This document shows, piece after piece, positions 36,920 to 48,500 of a stretch of 52,254 nt of DNA. Position 1 is the stretch's first letter. Each line of letters starts with the position of its first letter. The stretch is taken from positions 1 to 52,254 of the IMG/VR virus record IMGVR_UViG_3300048817_000118, one strand, 5' to 3'. The DNA is from a virus. The notes under the pieces were generated by a model. That model saw nothing but the letters and a program-made list of their open reading frames with translations. It was not told where the DNA came from and did not search any database. The translations under genes were made by a program, and so were the position numbers.

Positions 36920-37966
36920 ATGGCAGTCGACTTTGTAGAGCCCGGCGGCGAGTACTACTACAGCTTGGCCACCCCTTTAGCCCCTGGCGCGTGGTCCGGG
37001 GCACCGTTCGGCGGGGCCGGGTTGGTGAACAACGCTCCGGCGGGCGCTAGCACCACCTACGCCATATCCCTGACCCCAGGGGCATTTCTGTACAAGAACT
37101 TGTCCACTAACTTCGCCACCTTTATCCACGGGGAGCGGCTGTACATCTCCGGGGCGTTCACGCCCAATAGCATTGTGTTCCAGTTCATGGACGAAGCCAC
37201 TAACCAGGTGGAGATTCGGGTAGACGCCCTAGGCCACCTGTACGCCACCCGCAATGGCACCCAGGTGGGAACTAGCTCCACCTTGCAGCTGGTGGCTGCT
37301 TCGGGCTGGAACTACATCGAAGCCCAGGTTACGTTCAATTCCACCACGGGCGCGGTCGAGGTCTGGGCGAACAACGCGGTGTTCCTCAACCTCACCGGCC
37401 TGAACACAGTGAACTCCGGGAACTCCTACTGTAACCGGATACAGCTGGGCAACCCCTGCGGGGCCACCGTGTACGTGAAGGACGTGTACATGCTTGACAC
37501 CTCCACCGGCGTGAACACCACCCGGCTGGGCGACATCACGGTAGGGATCCTGTGGCCCAACGCGGCGGGCGTGAACCAGTCGTGGTCCAACAACGGCGGA
37601 GCCAGCCAGACGGCCAGCGTCCAGGACGGCATCGCGCAGACCGGCACCTGGCCCGACGGGGACGCCACCTACATTAGCAGCAACACACCCAACCAGATCA
37701 GCGATTTCGCGCACCAGACGCTAGCCCTGACCGGCACCATCTTCGCCGTCCTACACGTCATGTACACCCGGAAGGACGACGCCGGGGCGCGGCAGATCGC
37801 AGGTGTGTGCCTGTCCTCCGCGACCACGGCGGTAGGCGCGACGCAGAACCTGGGCAACACCTACCAATACTTTATGGACGTGATCGAGAACGACCCCAAT
37901 ACCAGCGCTCCATGGCTCGTGGCGGGGCTTAATTCCGCAACTTTCGGCGTGAAAGAAATTTCTTGA
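36920..37966 (+). CDS. LamG/concanavalin-like tail protein
   Basis: A 348-aa protein from ATG 36920 with TAAGGAGGCACTAATC upstream. Residues 50-200 resemble a jelly-roll lectin: FATFIHGERLYISGAFTPNS, VEIRVDALGHLYATRNGTQV, GWNYIEAQVTFNSTTGAVEV, then YVKDVYMLD. The second half is another beta domain. Probably a carbohydrate-binding part of the baseplate or fibre. Confidence 0.68.
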   Translation: MAVDFVEPGGEYYYSLATPLAPGAWSGAPFGGAGLVNNAPAGASTTYAISLTPGAFLYKNLSTNFATFIHGERLYISGAFTPNSIVFQFMDEATNQVEIRVDALGHLYATRNGTQVGTSSTLQLVAASGWNYIEAQVTFNSTTGAVEVWANNAVFLNLTGLNTVNSGNSYCNRIQLGNPCGATVYVKDVYMLDTSTGVNTTRLGDITVGILWPNAAGVNQSWSNNGGASQTASVQDGIAQTGTWPDGDATYISSNTPNQISDFAHQTLALTGTIFAVLHVMYTRKDDAGARQIAGVCLSSATTAVGATQNLGNTYQYFMDVIENDPNTSAPWLVAGLNSATFGVKEIS

Positions 37967-37974
37967 GGATTTAA

Positions 37975-38886
37975 GTGGCAGGTCGCGACAGCCAAGATGT
38001 AAGCCTTCCCGTAACCCAGCCGACCACGGCTGCGGCGCGGGACTCGCAGGACGTTGTCCTGCCCGTAACCGGTCCCTCCACTGCCAAGGCCCGCGACTCG
38101 CAGGACGTTGTCCTGCCCATAACCGGGCCTTCCACCGCCAGCGCCCGCAACTCGCAGGACTTGCTCCTGTTTCTGATGGCCTTCCTGGGCGCGCGGGACT
38201 CGCAGGACGTAGTCCTCCCCGTCAACCAGCCTTCCACCGCTCTGGCCCGGCTGTCCCAAGACGTGCTGCTCTACATCCAGACCAACGCTCCCCCGGCTCC
38301 GCCGGTCGAGCCTTGCTATGGCTACTACACCAGTCTGATCACCAGCCAATACCAGAACTCCCCGGCGTTCCTGGCGTGGTTGGCCAGCAACCTGCAGTTC
38401 TACTGCGACATCATGGCGTGCACCGACTCCATGAACCAGAAGTTCTCCGTAGCCACGGCGGTGGGGGCGCAGCTGGACACGCTGGGCCTTATCATAGGAG
38501 TTAGCCGAATGGTGCAGTTCCAGCCCACGGGCGGCATCAGCCCGATGCTAAGCGACTCCAACTACCGAATACTGCTGAAGGCCACCATTATCCAGAACCA
38601 ATTCAACGGCCAGTACATGGGGACCAACAGCACCTTGTGGGACGACTGGCAGGGGCTGTTCCCTGGCGGCTCCATCTACGTCATCGACAACCAGAACATG
38701 ACGGTTACGGTGATTGTGTCGGGGGGGTTCACCCCGATCATGCAGCAGCTGATACTAAACGGCTACATCGTGCCCCAGGCCGAGGCCGTCATGTTCAACT
38801 ACATATTCGCCACGCTGCCCGTATTCGGGTTCGACGGGGTCAACCCGGCCATCATCGCGGGGTTCGACGTGGGGCACTTCGGATAA
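37975..38886 (+). CDS. DUF2612 baseplate protein with N-terminal SQDVVLP repeats
   Basis: A 303-aa protein from GTG 37975. Residues 4-98 hold six repeats of about 17-20 residues with the core (A)RDSQDVVLPV(T/N)xPSTA; the DNA repeats too (GACTCGCAGGACGTTGTCCT at 38041 and 38095). Residues 110-300 match DUF2612: YYTSLITSQYQNSPAFLAWL, ATAVGAQLDTLGLIIGVSR, DSNYRILLKATIIQNQFNG, QGLFPGGSIYVIDNQNM. The DUF2612 part builds baseplate periphery; the repeats are an addition, perhaps a fibre-binding arm. Confidence 0.82.
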   Translation: MAGRDSQDVSLPVTQPTTAAARDSQDVVLPVTGPSTAKARDSQDVVLPITGPSTASARNSQDLLLFLMAFLGARDSQDVVLPVNQPSTALARLSQDVLLYIQTNAPPAPPVEPCYGYYTSLITSQYQNSPAFLAWLASNLQFYCDIMACTDSMNQKFSVATAVGAQLDTLGLIIGVSRMVQFQPTGGISPMLSDSNYRILLKATIIQNQFNGQYMGTNSTLWDDWQGLFPGGSIYVIDNQNMTVTVIVSGGFTPIMQQLILNGYIVPQAEAVMFNYIFATLPVFGFDGVNPAIIAGFDVGHFG

Positions 38887-38895
38887 GGAGACACT

Positions 38896-39504
38896 ATGCC
38901 GGGCAGCTCTAATTTCTTAGTTTTTAATCCCACTTGTGCCAACCAAGAGCTCGACGCCACTTACTCGGCGGATGTGACCCGCACGGGCGGTATCGTCTTC
39001 GACCAAACCATGTCCTCGCTGCTTGCTAATAAGCTGATGTACCAGGTCAGCGTAGGGGTGGCCGGTCTGATGGCCGCTATGGCAAATAAAGGGTTCAATC
39101 CGAACGACGGCAACGGCGATCCGGCTCCGGCGCTGGCCAATCTAGCCGCTGTAATGGCCAACGTGCTGACCACCGCCGACTACTCCTCCATAATCGCGGC
39201 GGTGTTCCCCGGAGTAGCGTTTAATTTTACCCTCGGGGGCAGCTCCTACCTTAAGATGGGTTCCAACTTCGGGGGCCTGATCCTGCAGTTCGGGCTGGTC
39301 TCGCTCACCACTAACCCGCAAACCTTCACGCTTCCCGTGGCGTTTACCACCTCCCGACTGGCGGGGTTCATCAGCACGCCCTCCATCGGCAACCCCAACA
39401 CCGCCGGGATTGCGTTCAGTGGCGGGCTGAGCAACTTCGAGATCGAGGTATTCACTGGGTTCACCTCCGGGATCGAGTACTGGTACTTGGTGCTGGGACA
39501 CTAA
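38896..39504 (+). CDS. Tail fibre with gp53-like C-terminal domain
   Basis: A 202-aa protein from ATG 38896 (GGAGACACT upstream). The N-terminal half is helical (FVFNPTCANQELDATYSADV-like start, then LLANKLMYQVSVGVAGLM). The C-terminal part, YLKMGSNFGGLILQFGLVSL and FTLPVAFTTSRLAGFIS, ends VLGH and follows the small fibre-tip domain found in many phage fibres. It is likely a receptor-facing tip or short fibre. Confidence 0.7.
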   Translation: MPGSSNFLVFNPTCANQELDATYSADVTRTGGIVFDQTMSSLLANKLMYQVSVGVAGLMAAMANKGFNPNDGNGDPAPALANLAAVMANVLTTADYSSIIAAVFPGVAFNFTLGGSSYLKMGSNFGGLILQFGLVSLTTNPQTFTLPVAFTTSRLAGFISTPSIGNPNTAGIAFSGGLSNFEIEVFTGFTSGIEYWYLVLGH

Positions 39505-39506
39505 AC

Positions 39507-42500
39507 ATGCGAAAATTCCTATCCGTACTGCTCTTGCTGGCCGCGACATTGATGACAGCAGCGGCCCAGAACACCACCACCTTTACCGCCTCGAACAGCG
39601 TCACCACGCTCACTGCCGCAGCCATCTACAGCGGTCCCGGCAGCCTTACGCCGCTGCCTACGGGCACCGCGCTGTTCCAAGCGACCAATGCCCTGGGAGT
39701 CCCGATCAGCTACCAGCTGGGCGGAGGCGGGCAGCAGATTTCGGTTCCCACCATATGCAGCATCGTGAACGGGGCCATAGTCCAGCCCTGCATGCTGGCC
39801 AACGTAGCTACTGCTAATCCGACCAACTTCTGCTACTCGCTTACCATCAAGAACAGCGCCAACCACGTGGTACTGGGCGGCCCTAGCTCCGGCTATCAGT
39901 GCTTGCAGCCGACCTTCACCAACACCTGGTGCTCGGCCGCCACCTGCGACCTGGACAACTTCAGCCCGACCGTTCCCCAGCAGATATTCACCCTGTCCAC
40001 GCCTACGCTGACCACGCTGGGCGGGGTCTACGGCGGCGACTGCCCCACCGGCCAGGCGGCCACGGGGTACAACGCCACCGGCCACCCGGACTGCGCCGTG
40101 GTAAGCGGCGGAGGCGGGGGAGCGGGCGTCTGGGGGGCGATTACCGGCACCTTGACCAACCAGACGGACCTGGAGAACGCGCTAGCTCTGCTGTCGCCGG
40201 TCGCCAGCCCGGTGTTTACCGGCATCCCCACCGCGCCCACGCCCATCACCAGCAGCAACGGCACCCAGGTGGCCAACACGGCCTACGTGCAGAACAACTT
40301 AGCCGGGTTCGCACCCATCAACAGCCCGGCGTTTACCGGCACTCCGTTGGCCCCCACCGTGGGGCTGAGCGACAGCTCCACCAAGCTGGCCACCACCGGG
40401 TACGTGCAGGGGCAGAACTACGTTACCGCCGTCAGCCCGGCGCTGACCGGCGTGCCCACCGCGCCCACGGCGGCTGTCAATACGAACACTACGCAGATCG
40501 CCACTACTCAGTTCGTAATTGGGCAAGGGTACGCGCCCATCACCAGCCCGACGTTCACCGGAGTCCCGGCAGCCCCCACGCCCCTTATTTCCGACAGCAG
40601 CACCAAGCTGGCCACCACCGCCTGGGTAAACGAGCAGGGCTACGGCACCGCCACGGGCAACGTGGCGGGGCCGGGTAGCAGCATACTTAACGACATCACG
40701 CTATTCGGAGGCACGAATGGAAAATCCATCGTCGACGCAGGTTTTGGATTCCCTTTGGCCGCAGCCCATATTGGGACCTTAGCAGCTGGAAGCAATGGGC
40801 TGGCAGCCTCTGCTACTACCGACACCACCAATGCTAGCAACATTAGCAGCGGTACTCTATCGCATGCAAGACTACCGGCACTGCTCAGCGGCGACATCCC
40901 TAACAACGCCGCCAACACCACTGGTACCGCTTCTAATGCCACTCTAGCCGCCCTAGCCACCGCCCTAGCCGCCGCGCCAGCGCAGTGCCTGGTGGCCGGG
41001 CAATTCGCCACCGGCATCACCGCCGCCGGGGTCGCCAACTGCTCCACGCCCACCGGCTCCGGCAACGTCACCGGGCCCGTGTCCTCCGTGGCCAACGACC
41101 TGGCCGTGTTCAACAACAACCTAGGCACCCTGCTGAGTGACTCCGCCGTGCCACTGAACACGCTGGCTACTTTAACTGGCACGCAGACGCTAACCAACAA
41201 GTCCATCTCCGCCAGCCAGATCAACAGCGGGGCGCTGGCCACGGCGGTAGGCGGCACTGGCACCAGCACCGGGCTCACAGGTATAGTGCGCGGCGGCAAC
41301 CCGTTCGCGGCCTCCGAGCTGAGCGGCGACGCCGCCACTTCCGGGTCGAATCTAGTCACCGTGAACGGGCTGAAGGGCGCGGCGCTGCCCGCGCCCATCA
41401 CCGGGTACCTGAACTACGTGGCCGGCACCGGGTGGGAGCTAAACGCCCTGCCCGGCGGCGGCAACGTCAACACTTCCGGGACGCCTACTGCAGGACAGAT
41501 CGGACTGTGGGTGACTAGCACGGCCATCCAGGGCGTGACCGCGCTGCCCGCCAGTGCCGAGCCCGCGCATACAGGCGACGTGACCAACGCCGCCGGGTCG
41601 CTGGCAACTACCGTGGTCCAAGTCGAGGGTGGGGCAATTCCCGCATCGGCGGCCTTGGTCGGCACCAACTCCAGCAAGCAGCTGGTTGCCAATACCGGCA
41701 CTATTACTAATAGCACGTCCGGGAACGCCGCCACGGCCACGGCTGCCGTAGCCCTGGCCTCCACCCCGGCGCAGTGCACTAGTGGGCAGTTCGCCACCGG
41801 CATCGCGGCCAACGGCACCGCCAACTGCACCACCCCGCCGGGCGGGGGCAACGTGAGCAACTCCGGCACTCCCACCGTGGGACAGATCGCGGCGTTCACC
41901 AGCGCCACCGTAATCCAAGGATTAACTACTCTCCCCACTTCCGCCGAGCCAGCGCACACCGGGGACGTAAGCAACTCGGCGGGGTCGCTGGGCATGACCG
42001 TGCTGCGGCTGAACGGAGGAACTATTCCGGTGTCGGCGGCGCTGGTCGGAACCAACTCCGGCTCACAGCTGGTGGCCAACACGGGGACCATTGCCAACAA
42101 CACCAGCGGCAATGCCGCCACAGCAACTTCCGCTACTACCGCCGCCACGGCCACGGCCCTAGGTGCCACGCCCGCGCAGTGTTCGGGCTCCACGTTCGCC
42201 ACCGGCATCACGGCCAACGGCACCGCCAACTGCGCCACCCCGGCTGGGTCGGGGAACGTCAGCAACACGGGCACCCCCACTACCGGGCAGCTCGCGGCGT
42301 TTACCAGCGCTACCGTGATCCAAGGCGTTACCACGCTGCCCACGGCGGCGGTTCCGGGGTTCACCGGCGACATGACCAACGGGGCCGGGTCGCTGGCCAC
42401 TATGGTGGGCAAGGTTAACGGCGGGCTGGTGCCCACTTCGGCTGCGCTGGTGGCCACCAACTCCTCCGCGCAGCCTGTGGCGGCGGCGCTGGCGCAGGGG

Positions 42501-45500
42501 AGCATCTTCGCGGGGAATTCGTCGAATCTACCGGTGGCGCAGGCCAAGCCAGTCATTGACGTAAGAGACATTCCGGGTGTGGACTGCACAGGAGTTTCTG
42601 ACAGTTCCACGGCGCTTAACGCGCTGACCGGTAATCCCCCTACCTCGAACAATGCGATCACAGGGAGAACACTGTCGTTTGGGAACTGCCCTAGCATCAA
42701 TTTGGCGAACACCTGGGTGGTCTACAACCAGGCCAGTTTCGTCATCAGCGGAGTTACGCGGAGCGGAGCGGCAGGCAAAGGACCGACAATCACATGGAGC
42801 GGATCATCTGGCGGGACGATGATCTCCATGAACTACGATGACGGGTGGCAAGTGGAAGGACTCAATTTCTTCGGGTCCACCGGGGCTGGTGTCGATGTCT
42901 TGTTCGACAAAAATGGTCCAGGAGGAATTTGGAATAGCACAGACGGGAAGTTTGTCAATGATACCTTCCAAGGTGCGAACTCGAACTGGATTGGCGTCTC
43001 CATCTCTCCTGTTTCAAAGGTAAATGTCGAAGACGTGCGGGTTGAGGACTCGTCATTCTACTGCAATGCTGCCGTGAGCACGACTGCGGCGATTGGAATC
43101 GAAGTGGGGGCCAGTTATAACGCCAAAAACGAAATTTACGCCCGCAACACGTTCCAGAATTGTTATTACGGGATCTACCAGAAGAACGGGTCTTTTGTAG
43201 CAAGTTACAATGAGTTTACGTCGAACGGCGGAACGTGCGGAAGCGGAGGCGGTGCAGACATCCGCGGCGATACAAGCAGTGACGTGGATATTATTGAAGG
43301 GAACCTAGACGAGAACAGCCTTCAAGGCTTCAGTATGAATGGCGATGTGCCGGGATTCGGATTTGGTCATCCTGTTATCTTCCGAGGGAATCATGCGGCT
43401 CCTGCTGGCTGCGAGAACCTTAGTCGTTATTGGTACAACGTTTTGGGAGGCACGGACTGGATTTTCCAAGGCAATTCATGGGACGCAGACAGTAGCCTAG
43501 TAAATGTCATTGGTTCTAACTATGCTGGCGGAAGCAACAATACCCACGTCTATGCATCTGGGAATAATTATCCCAACGCTGCCTTTACGCCGTGGTGGAC
43601 CAATGCAGCGGGAGGTTTCTCCGATGAACTGGGAATTACCAATGATCGACTTTTTACCTACGGCATAAAGCCGAATAGCGAACCTTCCGCTAGTGGAACG
43701 GAACCATCCCCATTGCTAGTGCTTCGCAGTTATGAAAATGGGGCCGTGTCCTCAGACGACATAGCATTTCAAAATATTGCCGGAAGAGGTAATGGACCCG
43801 GAACGCTACTGGTGAAGCACACAGGTTACGGAACAGACGTATTTGGTTGGGATGGCGCATACTCCGACATCAACATCATCGCGCTATCAACACCTTCGGT
43901 GTACCAGGTTTCATACGGGGGCACTACCGGATCAACCAGTTATACATACGCGATTGTAGCTTATGATTCGCTGGGAAATAGCGCAGGAAGCTCAACGTCT
44001 ACCTATGCCTCGGGCAACGCCATGCTTTCATCCACAAATTACAACCAAGTTCAGTGGTATCCCTTAGCCGGAGCGACTAAGTATTGCATTTGGAGAACGG
44101 CATCTAGCGGAACCCCATCAAGTACTGGTGACATTGGCTGCACGCCAGCGGTTGAGGCTAATGGGGGGCTGGGGAATTATCAGGCGCTTGTGTTTGGATA
44201 TGCACTCAACGGAAATCCGGTAACTGGCGCTTATACGTTCAATGACACAGGACTTGCGGGAGATTCATCGGTACTGCCGAGTACAAATACAACCGGCAGA
44301 ATCTCGGTTGCGGGTGAGATCACGTCCACTCTCACCACTGGCACTGCTCCATTCTCTGTGGCCTCCACCACAGTAGTACCCAACCTCAACGTTGAAGTCC
44401 TAAACGGCGTCACCGTCACTGGGACGCCCGCCACGGGCTACGTACCGACCGCGACCGGAGCCTCGACGGCAACGTGGCAGGCTCAAAGCGGCGGCGGACT
44501 CACTTTAGGCACCGCCGCTCAGGTCCCCGTGATGAACTCGGGGGCCACGGCTTACGCCCCGGTTACTATTTCCGGCGATGCCTCGATGACCAGCGCGGGC
44601 GTCCACACCAACAAGGGCATAAACGGCGTGCTGCTGTCCGGCCTGGCCACGGGCATAGTCAAGAACACTACTGCTACGGGAGTCCCCAGCATCGCCGTCG
44701 CCGCCGACTTCCCCACGTTGAACCAAGCCACCACGGGCAACGCCGCCACGGCCACCCTGGCCAGCACGGCCACGGCCCTGGCCTCCACCCCGGCGCAGTG
44801 CACTGGGTCCACGTTCGCCACCGGCATTACCGCTGCTGGCACTGCCAACTGCGCCACGCCTTCAGGTTCCGGCAATGTCAGCAACACTGGGACTCCTACG
44901 GCGGGCCAAATCGCAGCTTTCACTAGCGCCACCGTGATCCAAGGGCTATCGGCCATCCCCAACGGCATCACGGCCACCACCCAGACCACCGGCGACAACA
45001 CCACCAAATTGGCCACCGACGCCTTCGTGCTGGCCAACAGTAGTTTCACAGCGTACCAAACCAACAGCGTGCCCCTTACCTCCTCCGCGACCGTCAATTT
45101 CCAAAACTCCACCGCGTTCAACGGGCTGACGGCCACTTTTACTAACCCCTCGGCGGGCAACGTGCAGCTGGGGTTTAACGGCGCTCTGGGCAATGGCGGG
45201 CTGGCCAACTCCACCATCGGCGTCGCCGGCACGGCCAACCAGATCGTCAGCAGCGTTGCCGCCCCGGCGCTAGGGGGCTCGACTACATTAAGCATCGCCA
45301 ACCCATTCTCGTTCCCCGGAAAGTTCACCGCTTCCCTAAGCACCACCAGCGCCGCTAGCTACAACATTCCCAACGGAGCCGCTCCCACTGTCCCTGTAAA
45401 CGGGGACGAGTGGAGCCTGGCCGGGATTCGTCAATTTTACGATGGCACCCACACCAACTCGTTTACCACAATTCAGGGCGCGGTCACCAGCGGCCACTGT

Positions 45501-48500
45501 CCAGTGTTCAGCGGCACGGCCGGGCTGTTCGTGGACTCGGGAGCGAACTGCGGAGGCGTCCAAGTTTACCCTGGCGCGGGAGTGCCGAGCAGCACCGGGT
45601 CAGCCTGGGGCGCGTCCTACACGGTCGGCATCGTTGCTAACGATCTGGTGCAGCTTAACTCCAGCGCCCAGCTTCCGGCGGTGAGCGCGGCGCTGCTGAC
45701 TAACTTCCCCACCCTGAACCAATCCACCACGGGCAACGCCGCCACGGCCACCACGGCCACTTCCGCCACCACGGCGTCTACGGCTACGGCCCTGGCAGCT
45801 ACCCCGGCGCAATGCACTTCCGGACAATTTGCTACCGGTGTAACTGCAGCGGGCACCGCCAACTGCTCTACCCCGGCTGGATCAGGGAACGTCAGCAACA
45901 GCGGCACGCCCACGGCGGGCCAGATCGCAGCCTGGACCAGCTCCACCGTGATCCAGGGGCTATCGGCCATCCCCAACGGCATCACGGCCACCACCCAGAC
46001 CACTGGAGACAGCACTACTAAGATTGCCACTGATGCTTTTGTGTTGGCCAACAGCAGCTCCACCGCGTTCCAGGCCAACGGCACGGCTCTTACCTCCTCT
46101 GCGACTGTCAACTATGAGAACTCGGCCGCTTTTAACGGCCTGACCGTAACCTTCGCTAACCCCTCCGCCGGAAACGTGCAGGCGGGGCTTACGGGCACGC
46201 TGGGCAACGCCGGGCTGGCCAACTCCACCGTAGGCATCGTGGGCACGGCTAACCAGATCACCAGCAGCACCGCCGCCCCGGCGCTGGGCGGCAGCACTAC
46301 GATCGGCATCGCCAACCCCTTCTCGTTCCTCGGAAAGTTCACCGCCGCGCTAGGCACCACCAGCGCAGCCAGCTTTAACGTTCCTAGCGGGTCCGCACCG
46401 ACTGCCCCCGTTAGTGGGGACGAGTGGAACCTGGCGGGTGTGCACCAGTTCTACGACGGCACGCACACTAATTCTTTTACAACCATCCAAGGAGCCGTTA
46501 CCACTGGCCACTGTCCGCAGTTCAGCGGCACCGCAGGGCTGTTCGTGGACTCCGGCGCGGGCTGCGGCGGGGTCCAGGTCTACCCCGGCGCGGGCGTGCC
46601 CAGCAGCACCGGCTCGGCCTGGGGGGCGTCCTACACCGTGGGCACTGGGGTCAACAACTTGGTGCAGCTGAACTCCAGCTCGCAGCTGCCCGCCGTGAGC
46701 GCGGCGTTGCTAACTAACTTCCCCACCTTTAACCAGAATACCACCGGCACGGCCTCCAACCTTTCCGGAACGCCCGCTTTGCCGAGCGGGACGACGGGCA
46801 CTACGCAGACCACTGGGGACAACACCACTAAGCTGGCCACCGACGCCTTCGTGCTGGCCAACGGCGGAGCGGCCCCCCCGCTGGGGACCGCCGCTCAGAT
46901 TCCGGTAGTGAACTCGGGGGCCACGGCCTACGCGCCTGTAACCGTTTCGGGTGATGCTGTTTTGACCGCTGCGGGTGCCGTCACCAATAAGGGCATGAAC
47001 GGCGTGCTAATGTCAGGATTAGCCACGGGGATCGTAAAGAACACCACCACTACTGGAATCCCTAGCATAGCCGTGGCAGCGGACTTTCCAACGTTAAACC
47101 AAACCACCACGGGCAACGCCGCCACGGCCACCAGCGCGACCACGGCCACTACGGCCACCAGTGCGACCACGGCGGCCAACCTGAGTGGCACTCCGGCCCT
47201 GCCCAACGGCACCACCGGCACCACGCAGACCGTGGGTGATGGCAGCACTAAGCTGGCCACCGACGCCTTCGTGCTGGCCAACGCGGGAGGGGGCGGCGGT
47301 CCCACGCTAGGCACCGCCACGCAAATGCCAATCATGAACTCCGGGGCCACCGCCTACGTCCCCCAAACTATCTCTGGGGACGTGTCGGGCATCACGGCGG
47401 CGGGGGTCACCACGGTGGCGTCTTTGCACCTGGCCAGCCCCACCACCAACGCTATACTTAAGGAAACCTCCGGCGGCAACGCAGTGCCCTCCACCCTGCT
47501 GGACAACGGCACCACCGTTAGCACCTCGGAGCCGCTCACGGTGGGCGCTTCCGCCAACTTCACCATCGACGCCACCGGCGTAAGCACGGCGTACTCGTGG
47601 AAGCCGCCGGTAATCTCCGGGGCCACCACGGGCGCGCAGGTGTGGACCGGGACGGGCTCGGTGGAGCAGGGCAGCCTGTTCCCACTCCAGGGCACCGACG
47701 CCAACATCCTGAGCTCCGGGACCATTTCCGGCACGGGCGCGGCGCTGTGTACGGACGCCAACGGCGGCGCAAGCACCAGCGGCTGCTCCCCCGTGGGCCT
47801 TACCGGCCCGCTGCAGATCCCCGCGTCTTTGTCTACCGACATTTGCGGCGGCACTAGCAGCATCAAGTCCCTGCTGATAGCGCAGAACTCCAACACCGAC
47901 GCGGCCACCATCGACTTGCGGGCGCTAGTGGGGACCACGCTGGCCTGCCAGTCCGACCCGTTCGCCGGGTTTACCGGGTCGGGCCAGGTCATACAAGGCG
48001 GCTTCACGCTGGCCACCGACGTGCCCATCCTAGTCCCCACCGAGGTGAACTGGCACGGGGTGGGCGCGCCGGAAGGCGGCGGGTCGGCCATCCAGGCCAG
48101 CGCGACCTTCCACACCAACTTCCCGATGGTCGCCGGGGGCAGCGGCAGCGCGACCCTATGCGTCACTCCCGGTAGCGACGCCATTAAGATGGGGACCAAC
48201 GTGGCCGGAACCTGTACGGCGGGCGGCACCGGAACGTTTACCCCCGCCGGGCCCACTTCGCTGGTCCACTACGCCGTGGGCATTTGCCCTACCGGGGCCA
48301 CCTGCACCCCGATCAACACGGTCTTCATCGGCACGATTAACTCGGTTACGACCGCGTCCGCCGCCGTAATGGACGAGCAGCTGAACAGCCCGTTCACGCT
48401 GCCCGCCACCAGCGCGGGCTACCAGTACGTGTTCGTCATGCCGGTCACCATGCCCAGCCTGCGGAACACGGCCTGCATAGGTACCTCCGCCGCTTGCGAC

